From contig NMRA01000609.1 in assembly GCA_002633005.1 (NCBI GenBank), positions 117,550 through 181,549 of the forward strand: a stretch of 64,000 nt of DNA, written 5' to 3'. Both the position numbers and the translations under genes were made by a program. Below, piece after piece: positions 10,863 to 22,662 of the stretch. Under the pieces are notes generated by a model, which saw only the letters and a list, made by a program, of their open reading frames with translations, searched no databases and was not told where the DNA came from. The stretch comes from Phoronis australis. Lineage: Eukaryota > Phoronida > Phoronidae. How positions within the stretch are numbered: the stretch's first letter is position 1; every line of letters starts with the position of its first letter.

Positions 10863-12632
10863 CTACAGATAACAGTACTGTTCAGAAATCGAAATAATAA
10901 CAAAGCGTCTGGGCAACAGGTAAACATCGCACAAATGAATTATGATAAAAACAATCGAAAACACACACACACAGTTTGCTAGGCAAATAGTAGATTTTTT
11001 TCAGTTACGTAAACACACCTGTTAGCAGGGCCTAAACATTCCATTTATAGTTGTAGGACTAACACTCAGAAACCAAATGTCACTTATTCCCGTAAAAAAC
11101 AGTAACATGATTTTGACACCTGAAAATTTGAAAAACTTATTTAAAACGTATTTTTAGACGCAAAATTTGGAGAAGCTCTGTAAATGGTCACATTTGTTTG
11201 ATTTGTTCCAGCTCCGTGCATTGTTTTGATCGAATTTGATGAATTCCTGTGTATATTTACTGTCAGACTGGTGACCAAGAAATAAATTAAAGTACATTGC
11301 ACTCAAATCAAAACGATCGTTAAGTTCGTTTGATTTCTTGAAAAGTCTGAAACATTTAATTGAATTTGTCTTACCTGCATTGAACAATATACTCTCTAAC
11401 TATGGGGGTGTTATTTTCGAAAACAATCCTGAATACCGGCACCATAGTGACGACATAAACGTTTGGATCCATTCGCCGATCCCAAGTTACCGGTTGCACT
11501 TCGATACTGGTACCTTGAGCGGGATCCGCAGCGACGGGATAACATACTCCAGCCAAAGTCTACAAAGGTAATATTTCGTGTTTTTAACAGTATGTACAAA
11601 AGAAAATGGATCTCCAGTTTTGAAAATGTGTAAAAATGAAAAAAAAAACATGGTTGAATTTCCTTTTCCATTTTCCCTGCTGTTAGGGGACGAAGAAATG
11701 GACCCCCCGTTTCATTGCAGAAGGCTTCAATCATTCAGAACCTTTCGCTACCTCAAATCAGTACATTTTATTTCTCTCAAAGGTGGGATGGTAAGGTAGG
11801 TTCAATTTAAAGGGTGGCAACCTGGGAGATTTAGTGAATGACAACTTCGGGGGACTTTGAACTGACATTTCATGGGATAGGGGCAGCGATGACATCGCTA
11901 TCTTCCGTACTGAGCGATTCCAATTCTAGAGACGCTATCGTGGTAGATTCTAGTAACTCCCATAAGACGAAATACAAATCGGAAAGCCTACAACGGGAAG
12001 GAAAATAAAAGAGACAACGTCAAGATATTCCAGTTTGCGTGTCAACAATTCGTCTTCCCGATAGCTAGTATTTAAATATTAGGAAATGTGTCAATTTTAG
12101 TTTCTGTTAATCAGTGCTGTCAAGCCCCTCCCAGGGAAGAGACTCGGTGACGACTGACGTGGGCGGAGTGTTGAAGAGCGAGTTGAAAAAGTGCATCAAC
12201 ACATGTGACTACCACCCCTCCCCCCCCCCGCCCTCCCTCGTTTAATTGAACGATTGATGTGTGGGCCTGCTGACAACTCCTGGCACGTGTGCGTGCGAAG
12301 AAAAGCAAATTGTTTTTAAAAGACTTGGATCGCTATAGAATATCGCACGTCGGTAAAACAAATCCACTGTCGTTGCTAAAACCTGGATATTTACAGCGTG
12401 ACTACTCGAACGTAAATCCTAAATGGTCAACAATATTGCGAATTTTGTTTACCAAACATTCTATGACATTCAATCAATTTCCCTTTGAATGAATAGACGT
12501 ACGGGAAAAAATCACTTCAAACTCAGACGACGTGATAGCGTGAGAAAATAATCTACTACTCGAAGCCTTTTGAAAATGCAACGAAGAAACAAGTGTACTT
12601 ACAGCACCAAACAGAATAAGGTGAATAATCAT
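10863..12632 (-). CDS. candidate small secreted protein, three exons, 86 residues
   Basis: Predicted minus-strand join: 12632-12603, 11559-11375, 10908-10863 (30 + 185 + 46 nt). Exon 1 encodes MIIHLILFGA and ends at the strong donor GTAAGTAC. Exon 2 starts after CTTTGTAG and ends at CAG|GTAAGA. Exon 3 starts after CTGTTGCCCAG, a good pyrimidine-rich acceptor, and all phases agree. The joined N-terminus forms a convincing signal peptide (hydrophobic about residues 2-17, then CYPVAA, likely cut before DPAQ). The mature part of about 65 residues has a WDRRMD dibasic site, a VYVVTMVPVFRIVF beta-rich stretch, an N-glycosylation site (NNT) and two Cys (QCRR and QYCYL), which may pair. TAG is followed by AATAAA. 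I recognise no family. It could be a peptide precursor or a small extracellular protein. The signal peptide created across the first splice and the poly(A) site are the best support. There is no homology evidence. Confidence 0.45.
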
Positions 12633-12639
12633 CCTCTTT

Positions 12640-13296
12640 TATGGTAAGTCTGCACGTTTACTGTCTTACCTTTATTTATTGACACGGCAGCGCACTCACA
12701 GCAGGAGTCTCGGCAAGGGGGCTGCAACTACGGCTGTCTTCGTATCTACTAACAAGCGGTGTGTGTAAAAGGTGTACGTTTATGGACGACAATGTTTTAA
12801 GACCTGACTTTCGTTTGTTTCCACCTGGGTAGAACTGACACAGAACGTTTTGTCAATCCAGATACGCCACTAAAATAAGAAAATTTCATAAATTTCAGTC
12901 ATTCACCGTGTGTGTTCATTTTACAGGCAATTCATACAAAGTGAAGTTCAATGTTACTTAACTGTGGCGGTCATTTTGAAGGTACATCACAATAAATTGA
13001 ACATTGGTTTGAAAATTTTGTGTTGAAAAACATCAAAAGTTTTCAAACTAGACTGGTTTGCTATTAAATCTCCTTTATGAAGTTTTCATCAGAAAAGAAG
13101 TGGAAATGATGCCTTTAATAGAGCGACAGGCTATAGCATTTGTGATAGCTTGAGAGATGGAGACCTAGTTGCACGCACGAAAAAAATGAAGACTTGGCAA
13201 AATCACGCGATAGGCCATAGTCCCAGCTCTCCTATCTTTCACCTCCGTGACCACTTTCTGGAGGCAACGGGAACTTTGCATTAAACCCATCTACAG
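12640..13296. other. upstream region of the small secreted-protein gene; no other gene seen
   Basis: Reading away from the ATG on the minus strand, AATAAATAAAGG lies about 40 nt upstream and could act as a TATA-like element; this is inference only. The rest is unremarkable. Confidence 0.3.
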
Positions 13297-13299
13297 ATG

Positions 13300-14535
13300 T
13301 TCAACAAAAGTCAATTTCAAACAAATATAGCCTCAACTAATAAGTTAGCCACCAGGTGTCGGTGCAAAATGATCAGAACAGCCAATCAAATGCCAGAAAA
13401 ATATTGTGTCCGTACCCATTCCCACGTCGACTGCTTCAAGGAAGCATTCATAAGAAGACAGCCAACTGATGTTATGCTGTTGGCTTGGCTAACTTGTTTA
13501 CAGCTACTGTCTACATTGGGCATGCCAAAAGAGCAAACTACCAGCGTGCCATTAACAAACGAGCCTCGCAAATGCATGTCAGTGCACCACCTCCAGTTGG
13601 TAATGATGGGCGGCTTTACTGGAGCAAGGTAGTCTCAAATTCCACTGGATAACTCTGCCTTTAGCCCCAAAAATGTTAGGAAAATGTTAATTGCAAGTGT
13701 AAAAAGAGTGGTTGTAGTAAAAATTGAGCTCTTGTTTGAAGTCGGGCATGCCATATTCTAAGTCATGTTAATGTCTAGATCGTGTAAACACGGTGCCTCA
13801 AGAAACAACTGACTTGTGATGATAGTACTAATGATGATATAAGTGATGATGGAGTGGATGAAAAAAAAAACATAACAAGTGTATGCTATGTTGTTTAAGA
13901 ACTTAAAATTTGTTGCCTAATGGAAAATATTGACGACATTTTATCATGCTCGTGGCTGTCAGGACTGCATGGTGTGTCGTTCCCTGTGACAGCAGACAAT
14001 GAACTGCAATGAGGATAATGATAATTGATTGTGGCAATTAATGGGAGTGACGACAATAAATTCATTGCAGAAGCTTTGGAAATGTATGTTAATCATATGT
14101 AGGTTGTAATATCAAATCTTTTTCAAGTTCCAAATGCTTAAAAGTATTGTTTTTTGGTAGGAGTTCAGAATACAGTTGTTGGCATGGGCCTACGTTTTCT
14201 GGCCAACAGGAGGTGCTGTTGATTTTTTGTCTCATTTTTAAGCAATTTTCCACCTAATGTCATAATATTTATCACTTTTCTTGTCCAGTAACTTCAAACA
14301 AAACCCAGTCAAATTAACATTGGGTTTTTGTATAGAATTGTTGGTTTTTGAAGATTGGTTTTCTATGCCAAATTTTGCACAAAGTCAGATTTTTAGGTCA
14401 AATTTCTCGAAAACGTGCAAGTCAAACCTTGGGAACTTTTTAGATTCTTAAAGTATAGTACTTAATGATCTTAAAAGCACCAGTTATCTCTCCCCCAAAA
14501 AGTAGCCACGGAAGTGGTTTTCTAGGCTTTCTAGA
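13300..14535 (+). mobile_element. degraded DNA transposon, family J, copy 1
   Basis: This copy is supported by a decayed Cys-cluster coding region (13473-13862) and by a 3' flank matching the end of the 37987-40749 element in reverse orientation. Shared landmarks are TTTCTCGAAAACGTGCAAG, GGGAACTTTTTAGA and CTCCCCCAAAAAGTA. The left end is not identified and no target duplication is visible, so the boundaries are approximate. Confidence 0.5.
13473..13862 (+). pseudogene. transposon protein C-terminus with Cys cluster (family J), broken by stops
   Basis: In one frame, 13482-13654 reads with residues such as HAKRANYQRAINKRAS and GRLYWSKVV, then stops. The same frame resumes with NCKCKKSGC at 13689-13715 and closes with an acidic tail (CDDSTNDDISDDGVDE) near 13815-13859. 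The order of an aromatic GxLYW motif, a CKCKKxxC cluster and an acidic tail parallels the minus-strand copy at 38752-39090 and resembles uncharacterised proteins common in invertebrate genomes. Several in-frame stops (13655, 13667, 13679, 13722 and others) show it is dead. The superfamily assignment is open. Confidence 0.5.
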
Positions 14536-16305
14536 GTCCAATGGACTATGGCCTATAAGTGAAAATCGACTCCGGGTGTCTCGCGAGTATGCTCGAGAAC
14601 TCAATTCATACACTGGCGCTCTCTAGAGTAATGAGAACATGAAAGTGGCTTCCACTAGACCGACTCGGATTTGGCGAACAGAAATTCAACTACTGCTGAG
14701 TGGTTGATTAATTTAAAAGCAGAGGAATAAATCCCACTATTAGCCCCTCACATTGCTTAATTAGTTTATTTTAGCTTTCTGTCACCGGGTGGAATCGAAA
14801 TTCTCCCGCTTTATTAGCCGCAGCCACTGGCTTTGTCGCGTCCTCTCCACAGTTGGAAATGTACTGGAACGTGATGTCCTTCACCCATTGATTTTACCCA
14901 ACGTTTGTTTTTTTTTCGGTACAGCTGCAAAAACTTTGCCGGCGTTATGTTAACAGGAAAGGTGCTAAAACGCTGTTTATAACAGTAGGTTGAAACATCC
15001 TGTCCGTATTACATGGGATCTGTAGGTGCCACTACTGAACGCCTGTCACCAAAAACCTGATCGCCGTCTGATGCGGCTATTTCGAAATTCACTAGTTGTC
15101 GTTAGGAGGGCCCTCTGTCGTTGCTAAGATACTCTACGACCAATTATTAGCCAGAATAGACCGGAGCCTAGTTTAGGTTACCTGATCACACACGAACAGA
15201 TAACGTTCACCTCCAAAGGGAATTTTCAAGCTCAGTACGAAAGTACCTTAGGTCTCCCAAATGAATCGGTTGCTTAGGACTTTGACATTCGGGCCTGATA
15301 AAAGTGATTTTTGACCAACCCTGTCGACACCGATGGCATTTTGACACTCTTTTTACTTGCCAATGCATTGAATGGTATGTTTGAGGTTGGAAATAATTTC
15401 GTAAACGTATGCTATGGAAACTTTTGAGACATGTTTTCTGTGGCAGCGTACAGGTGATTTGTAATTGACGCATTTAACGAAATAGGATGAAATGTCCTTT
15501 TAATCTGTTTTAAATGTTCGTGTGGCCTGCGTAGCCAGGCAATAGATGACTGAATACTGCGGCAACATTGTTAGAACAAAGATCCTGGTGACGTTGAGGA
15601 CATTCGTCTAGGGCTTTGAGCACGTGTGTCAACTTCCGTGAGGACTCCACAACAAATAACTCGGTTGAAATCTCCGTTGTTTTCAGTAAAAAGGTTCAAG
15701 AACTGACTTGCGTATTTTAAAGACATTGATCAATCTTGCGATCATTAACAGCTTGATTCTTCATACTCGCGTTAATCTCCTTTTTAGTTGGTTTTACCAA
15801 TTGCTGTTATCATCAAGTCTAATAAATCTGTACTCCACATAATCTAATGCTTTCAGCGCTCGTTCATCACTCTATTTCTGGCGTGATAGAGACAAGCTTC
15901 TATTTCATAAGGAAACGGCAAAGGTTGGTAGTTGCCTACCGACTTGTTCAGGTTACCCGATAGACAATTTTCTGAAATAGCCACGGTAGCCCAGATGAAA
16001 CTCTGCAATCCGACACGCACCAAGCCTTTTACACTGTCAGTATTTTTGTAAATAGTTACGGGTCAAAATCTGTTTGTAAACGTAGCACACGTGAAAATTA
16101 ATTTAAAATAAGAACCAATAACATCGAAGAACCAATGACATCACTGCCCTTCATTTTCATTGGTTGTTTTCAACGAACGTGGACCGCAGAATTATCAGGT
16201 TAGTTTCAGCGGGCCACCAGGTTTATGTGAGATCATAGAGCTCCTGGCAGCTAACGACTGTTGATTTGATCGTACTGCTGGGACCTAATTGATGCGCGCG
16301 CGGAG
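14536..16305. other. no supported gene
   Basis: I find no exon or repeat copy that I can support. The minus-strand frame at 15207-15473 shows no recognisable domain. Confidence 0.45.
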
Positions 16306-16520
16306 TTTAGAGGGACAAAATAGGTTTTAGGGCAAGAAAATGCATGTTTGAGCTATTATTGTTGTTGTGTGGAATAGACTCGTTGAAAGTTATTAGTTTT
16401 GACCACGCTACAAAACAACAAATCCAATGCGTTTTTGCGATTTGATTCCAAATCGCCAACTGGGTGCGATTGCTGTCCTCTTCAAGAATAACCAGGCGCC
16501 GTCTAGTCTTCCGTCCCATT
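16306..16520 (+). repeat. dispersed SINE-like repeat, family D, copy 1
   Basis: It starts near AGAGGGACAAAATAGGTTTT and carries TTAGTTTTGACCACGCTA, CAAAACAACAAATCCAATG and CCAAATCGCCAAC. The same landmarks occur in the same order at 50703-50968, 62020-62274 and 62652-62960. It is strongly diverged and has no obvious target duplication. Confidence 0.6.
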
Positions 16521-17198
16521 TTTTTTTTTTTTTGATTCCGACCATCCTTGCATCTTTGACCCTTGCACCTTCTGTAATGCCATTCCAAGTTACAGTTCGA
16601 ACTTCACCTCAACTGGTGAATCCTGTCACTTGACGATTAGCTGGTTTCTGAGTCAACATTTACATACATGTAAGGAAAAGGATCGGGTATAAATTTTGAA
16701 TATGTGGTTATACCGCACCGTTCGTCTCTATTCCATAAATGTAGGCCCAACTGTGCTAAAATGGGGTGCAAACCACGTAGGCCTGATTATAGCCAATTTG
16801 GGCTGCATTTTTTCTTGAAAATGCATTATTTTGCATGTATGTAGCCTGGCAGGCGCAAGCACCTAACTTCGCGTTTATACAGTGCATGTATTATGTATTG
16901 AACAATAGGTTTCAATGGACATGATGTTTCTAGAGGGCGAAATGGACAACGCTGGTTTTCTGTGCAACACTTATCGACTTTGTTCCAATCGAAACCAGAT
17001 CGCGCGAAACCGATGTCCCATTCTACTCTTCTCAGCATTTGTATGAGGGCACGAATAACTTTGCATGCAGTCATAAAATAACAAGCTAGTGTGTGGAAAC
17101 AAGATAGTCGTGTTTGGTGACCTCATCTTTGTGAAGAAATATTTTTTCGACTTGTCACGTATAAAACTATGGAAGAAAACGGCTTACAGCGCCCCAGG
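16521..17198. other. no supported gene
   Basis: The sequence looks unique. TACATGTA occurs at about 16664. Confidence 0.45.
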
Positions 17199-17349
17199 CG
17201 TGCGTTCAGTATCGCTAGGACCTACGCTAGGGCCTAGCTAAAATCTAACCGAAGTCACGTGATCTCATTTAAAAATACATGGCAATATCTCACGTAATCT
17301 CGCAAAGTCTTGCTTTTTAGCGAGGTCCTAGCGTTACTGAACGGGAGGC
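17199..17349 (-). mobile_element. palindromic MITE, family K, copy 1
   Basis: The ends GCGTTCAGTATCGCTAGGACC and GGTCCTAGCGTTACTGAACG are inverted repeats. The interior carries GTCACGTGATCTCATT and AATATCTCACGTAATCTCGC. It is the reverse-orientation partner of the copy at 17616-17754, only 266 bp away, so the two together form a large imperfect palindrome. Confidence 0.8.
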
Positions 17350-17615
17350 ACGCATCGAGATTGTACCAAACTTTGCGGAAGGATGCAATCAACGGCCTGT
17401 GATCTAAGATCCACGGTTCGGGTCTTTGTAGCGCCCCAAACAATTAAGTTGTCGGGTTTAACGGTAGTTTTGTAGACTGAATGGGAAGTGATTGCAAGGA
17501 ATGGGTTTCTGTAGTTTTTGAAGTTATTTTGAGTAAACTGAGTCTAGAAATCTGGTCTCTGCTTTTGTCTAATCGGACACTGAAGTGCCACCATTTTCAG
17601 AGCACCCTAGTCCAG
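17350..17615. other. spacer between two inverted family K copies
   Basis: This 266-bp single-copy-looking spacer would form the loop of the palindrome made by the flanking elements. Confidence 0.6.
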
Positions 17616-17754
17616 CCTCCCGTTCAGTAACGCTAGGACCTCGCTAAAAAGCAAGACTTCGCGAGATTACGTGAGATATTGCCGTGTATTTTGAATGAGA
17701 ACACGTGACTTTCGCTAGATTTTAGCTATGTCCTAGCGTTACTGAACGCACGCA
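17616..17754 (+). mobile_element. palindromic MITE, family K, copy 2
   Basis: It runs from GCCTCCCGTTCAGTAACGCT to GCGTTACTGAACGCACGC. Inside are AAAAAGCAAGACTTCGCGAG, TTACGTGAGATATTGCC and GAGAACACGTGAC. Related copies lie at 45241-45391 and 53239-53398, with fragments at 54095, 55225, 55495 and 58130. Confidence 0.8.
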
Positions 17755-19514
17755 GGTAACCTTCAGACAGGTGAGGATTGTCAAAAATCTGGTTGGCAAT
17801 GAAATATTTTAACTTGATTTTCTAGAATCTAGAGTGAAAGAGCATTCGGATTATGGTCTCCTGTCTTGCACCAGGCAGTCGTGAATTTGTGATTTTAAGT
17901 AAAAATGGCCAAAATCGCACTTATCTGGTCATTTTGGAAATGATTTTCGGTGGACGTAGCGTTGAAAAAGGCAATTTTTTGTTGAATTTCTTCAAGTTGG
18001 AGAAACTCCATAGAGTGTACTCTCTGTCGGATGTGCCTTGAGACAGGCAACAAACAAGGACTTTCATTGACTACGACCAGTGATAACGTCAAAATCAACT
18101 ACCCGAACTGCGGTCTTAATTCAGTAGCGTGCTAATCGCCCCAGTTTAACTTGCTGGCTTCTTTGCGTGATACCAATTTATTGTTGCGAACTACAGCTGC
18201 CATGGGCCAGAGCTGCGGGTGACTAATTCGCTGGTGGCAGCTGTGACTACTTGTATGTAAAATGTACGTGCCATTTTGCACGTTTAATCTCAGTTCTACA
18301 CTTTACATGTACATAGTCACGTGACCACACGAATACTTCGCGCATTCTATTCACTGTTCTATTCGACCCAAGTCTCGCTTTTGTGTCCAACAAAACTGGC
18401 AAATCTCATCGAATGCTTTGAAACCAGTCTGGGTGTGAAAAAGAAATAGCATTCAACTGCATGCGAATCTATCGAGGTTGGGATTCACTGAACTGTGTAA
18501 TACAGTTTCTTGCATTGGAACATGAGTACATTCAGACGTGGCTAAAGATTGCCATGAGGAACGGGAAACAATATTGGTTCTCCCTTATTAGCGCTCCTGC
18601 CTGATTCCAGATTCATCTTGAATGAGCGCCCTTTTATGCACGAGTGTACCATAAATACAGTATGCCGTGGTACGAGCCTCAATCGTAGCGCTTGCTAATA
18701 TAATTCATATTTGTAATACCAGTTACAGATCACCAATGACCCTACAGTATACATGTACGTTATCGAGCATAAATTTCAGAAATTAAGTTTCAGCTGATTT
18801 GGTCTACGTTTGGGGACCAGTCGATGACCAGTTGTAAGAAGCAGTCCCAACAGGGACTCCACCATGTTTCCTAAATTTTGTGCTAACACTGATTGCCATT
18901 TATTCAGTTGATCTACCTTCAATTGTACGTCAGTGAGGTTTTAGCTTGAACACATGAGCGTAAACCATCGGTTGTATTCTTAATATTTTTAAAAATGAAT
19001 AGCGACTGCTTCTAGCAACGTCACGTATTTAAGGACTTCGTCCCTATTTATTTTCTTTAAGTGTTTGAACTTCAGATATTATGTCAAAATTAAAAGAGGA
19101 ATTAGCAATCAAGATGAAATGAGAGAAAACTTATATTAACTGATTATTCAAAATCTACAATTGCACTGAAGATTTAGTGAACACCTGAACGAACCAGGTG
19201 TTCTAAACTGCTGCGTCCTTGGATTGCACCCGAGTTGTTTTTTCCAAACGTTTTTTTACAGCAAGCACAGTATCTCATCTAAAGTTCGTAGACTAGTGTT
19301 ATCTTTACCAGCATGGACTAGTTCCGTCACACAGAGAACACTCTATCTAAGAGCGACAGGTTGTCTGAGCAGATCAGAAAGCTCACAAACCTCACCTGTT
19401 AAAAACTTGTCGACACAAGAAATAGTCCCAACTGTTCAATCGCTTGTCCAATCCCTTGATATACCGGAAATTTTCTCAATTTCGTATCTCGTTAGTTCTA
19501 CTTACTATCACGTG
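17755..19514. other. no supported gene
   Basis: I support no exon. TACATGTA octamers occur at about 18304 and 18752. Confidence 0.45.
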
Positions 19515-19603
19515 CATACGACTTCTGTCTCATACATACGACTTCTGTCTCATACATACGACTTCTGTCTCATACATACGACTTCTGTCTCATACATACG
19601 ACT
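19515..19603. repeat. 20-bp minisatellite, about 4.5 copies
   Basis: Near-identical 20-bp units CATACGACTTCTGTCTCATA run head to tail. Degenerate relatives (ACGACTTACTAC and similar) continue to about 19690. A 175-codon plus-strand frame (19224-19751) spans the array, but its repeat part is a low-complexity SYIRLLSHTYDFC-type read-through; I do not call it a gene. Confidence 0.9.
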
Positions 19604-19690
19604 AACTACCTCGTACGTACGACTTACTACATTACTATCTCGCATACGACTTACTGTCTCGTACACACCACTTCAGTGTTTCGCACCCAT

Positions 19691-20813
19691 GACTTTTACT
19701 TGGCGGCGGAATTACGCTGCGGTAGTAACACCCTTCTACGGATTGAAATAAAAAGTCATTTACATTCAACAAGCGTTACACTTTGAAACACTTTGATTGA
19801 GCCTGGTGAAAATATAAACAATCATTTAGCACAATTTTTATTCCGTGTTCGCTGAGGCCAAAAGTTGACTATTGATCGATGTTCACCAGAGTATTGGAGT
19901 TTAAATATGTACCACTAAATTGTTAATTTTTCATCACTTGCAATGTTCAGATATTTCAAAGATGTGATGGTATCGCTTGAAAGGTTCACGTTTCATTTAT
20001 TCAGACAAGTGTTGTTGTTCGAGGCAAAGTGTTTTTTTCAACATCGATAAAATGCCGCGTTGGTAGCAAATTGTGTTTTTAGAATTGTCTACATGAAGAT
20101 TCGTCAGCACACAGTTTATTACTTGATAAAGGCTGGTGCATTTCTATTAAATAATACTGGTCTCATACCTATCGCGTCCAGTCGGGAGGAGGGATCAAAC
20201 AACCATAATTGCAGGACGCATGCGCATAACATGTAAGTGTGCTGAAATGGTTGGACTTGTTGCGTGAGAAGTATCAAGCGTGGCGTCGTGTCTCCAACCT
20301 GTTGCGTTCCTTCACCAAATACAAATTATTTGTCGATGTTTCATTTTTAAATGTTGTGTTGACAACTGGGACCCAAAACAAAGTACATGTAACTGCGGTC
20401 GCACTGCTCCCAGACAAGATAAAGATGCTCCTCGAGCTTTGTTATAGTTAAAATCAGTGTAAAATTAATGTTTGCACAAGTCAGCTTTAGTAAAACATAT
20501 TCTCAAACGATATCCTTTGAATATGACATCTTTGTTTCAAAATAGACAGAAAAAATATACAAATTTTCGTGATTCCAGATTACATTTGACCCATTAAATC
20601 CTAAACAATTTGATTATTTTCTCCAGACCCCTGGAAACACTGTGTAAAATAATCTGACCGTTGTAACGCACTTAATCATATTTTGTCTGCCTCTTCATGT
20701 TCAGATTTAAGATCGACAACTTGAGCAACTTGCCGACTAAACCGTTTTAACGGTACTTCGGTCTATCAGCCAAGGATTTGTTGCTCTGATACATTTACAA
20801 TCCTCATCTTCCG
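19691..20813. other. no supported gene
   Basis: No exon or repeat copy is recognised apart from the 9-bp duplication CATCTTCCG at 20805-20813 that belongs to the next element. Confidence 0.45.
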
Positions 20814-20868
20814 CTCGCTGGTCCCCTACGTAGCCAGCACGTATAGCGGCAAGAAGGGAACCAGCGAG
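20814..20868 (+). mobile_element. 55-bp miniature element, family H, copy 1, with 9-bp target duplication
   Basis: It starts CTCGCTGGT and ends ACCAGCGAG, a 9-bp perfect terminal inverted repeat. It is flanked on both sides by CATCTTCCG (20805-20813 and 20869-20877). A 9-bp duplication is the size typical of Mutator-like elements; the assignment is inference. The interior (TAGCCAGCACGTATAGCGGC) matches the two copies downstream. Confidence 0.8.
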
Positions 20869-21164
20869 CATCTTCCGCGGGTACGAGAAATGGGTCATTG
20901 CCCTGTAGTTATTTACCGTTCCCACTGGTACTTGGGGATAATTTGTACGTAAATAGAAACGGATTTTTCCTCAGTTACTTACATTCCAAGATGCTATGCT
21001 CCCAATAGATGGCAGCCATCCCTTTTGGAGATCCGGTGAGCATAATAACTTACCCAACGGATTCTGACCGTTGCATAATTAATGGGCATTATTTTGTCAA
21101 GATTTAACGACTTATTTTAATTAAAATTGACCCAGACCTGTCAGCAAGATTGGCATGCTAATGC

Positions 21165-21212
21165 ACTCGCTGGTTCCCTGCGTGCTTACTAGTCCACTGA
21201 GCCAGCACGCAT
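21165..21212 (+). mobile_element. miniature element, family H, copy 2
   Basis: It reads CTCGCTGGTTCCCTGCGTGC, then a short spacer, then GAGCCAGCACGCATGG. The right terminus is missing or diverged. No target duplication is seen. Confidence 0.6.
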
Positions 21213-21709
21213 GGTATCACGTAGTAGCATGCGCTTTAGCATTGGTCGATGTAACTTCGGCAGTCATTGGTTAGCTTTACAACACCGTGAAAAAATGGTG
21301 GACTGTGAACAATTTTTAGCCTTGTCATGCAAGTGGCGTCGCAGCAACTATTTCGTTTCTGCAGTGATGTTAACTAGCCGCGTGCTTGAAGCACATACAT
21401 GTACAATAAACACATATCTGGCCGATTTAACCGGTGTGTTATTCATACTGTATGAATACATGACACTATCGTAAACAAAAGTCATCGACAGTAGGAAGAT
21501 GCATTCCGAAAAGGCCCAATCACAATGTCTAGGCTTCACATTTCCTGAACATAAATTTTAAGCACCGATTTGTCTGTACAACAGACCACAAAGTTTACAC
21601 TTCAGTCCATCAGTCATGTCAGTTTGTTTGCGTGAAGCGCTACCTGTTGTGAATTCGACGAGCCAATCAGAAACGCCGGTGTAAAAATTTTTCCGAGGAA
21701 AATTAGTGA
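21213..21709. other. no supported gene
   Basis: A plus-strand frame at 21211-21474 has no recognisable domain and starts within a repeat flank. Confidence 0.4.
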
Positions 21710-21776
21710 TACCTGCGTGCTGGCGCGGCTACCGCCCCACCTAGCGGCACGCAGGGAACCAGTGAGGCTAGTTGAG
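21710..21776 (-). mobile_element. miniature element, family H, copy 3
   Basis: In reverse orientation it reads CTCACTGGTTCCCTGCGTGC, CGCTAGGTGG and CCAGCACGCAGG. Three copies within 1 kb suggest local transposition or local duplication. Confidence 0.65.
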
Positions 21777-22149
21777 GGAGAAATTCGTTTGAGATCTTGA
21801 TAAAGGAAAGAGTTGAAAATGCTTGAAAGCGACTAAAATTCGTGAACGGAGTTTATGTTTAACAATGATACCTGATTAGCCTGAGACACACATGCTGGCA
21901 GGTTAGGTTCTGACGTTTCCAGGAAAACCCTTGTCATAATTACGATGTTTGCTTAGAACTCGCCTTTAATTAGGCCTACTCTGGGTGATCTATTCAAGTT
22001 AATGCCAAACAATGACATCGGCCGTGCACCCGAACCAACCACACACGCTGGAACCTGGAACATGGGTCACATATCTATTAATTCCCATGCATTCAACCCC
22101 AGTCTTTGTCAGTATCCGGACTAGTCGGTCACGTTACTCATCCAGTTAA

Positions 22150-22658
22150 GGTCATGCAAGATCTTCCAAAAATGGCCAAATTTGGCAAACGTCGGAACAT
22201 CATCGCTTATCGGATTCATACGAAAGTTTCAGATATCATTGTTCTCCAAAACTCTCTTAGGAATTGTTTCTCAATTTTCCATTTTTGCACAAGGAGCTAT
22301 CAAAAATCGCACATGGTTTTATGAAAAAAACTCAAAAGCTGCATAAAACGAAAACGAAATGATGATTTAGAAAACTGTAACAATGTTTTTGAGAATCATC
22401 TTGAACATTTATTTCGAACAAAACTTGGTCGTATTATTGCTACCGTTCTTTTGCCACGGATTTGCCGTTCTTTTTTCTAAACTTCACTAGAAAGACCTGG
22501 TCACGTGACCCAATTAACAGCAGATCGACATAAAGTCAAAAATCACATTTTAAAGGCATCCTACTTTCGTAAAGTGTATAGTTTTAGCGAGTTAGACTCT
22601 TCAGTTTTGTAAATATTTGGATAAACACACGGACAAGTCGATAAGGTCTTGTGTAACC
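22150..22658 (+). mobile_element. TTAA-flanked non-autonomous transposon, family G, copy 1
   Basis: It is flanked by TTAA at 22146-22149 and 22659-22662. The left end GGTCATGCAAGATCTT faces the right end AAGGTCTTGTGTAACC, an inverted repeat of about 16 bp. The 509-bp interior includes GAAATGATGATTTAGAAAAC and CTGGTCACGTGACCC. TTAA target duplications are typical of piggyBac and Kolobok elements; the parent family is not determined. Sister copies are at 37265-37738 and 48960-49459. Confidence 0.8.
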
Positions 22659-22662
22659 TTAA

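Noticed and set aside
19224-19751. 175-codon plus-strand frame
   Set aside because: Much of it is read-through of a 20-bp minisatellite; the rest has no recognisable domain or splice context.
20980-21060. Minus-strand exon-like frame ending at a GTAAGTAAC donor (residues such as LQKGWLPSIGSIASWN)
   Set aside because: The donor is good and the frame is open, but there is no acceptor or partner exon that I can defend.
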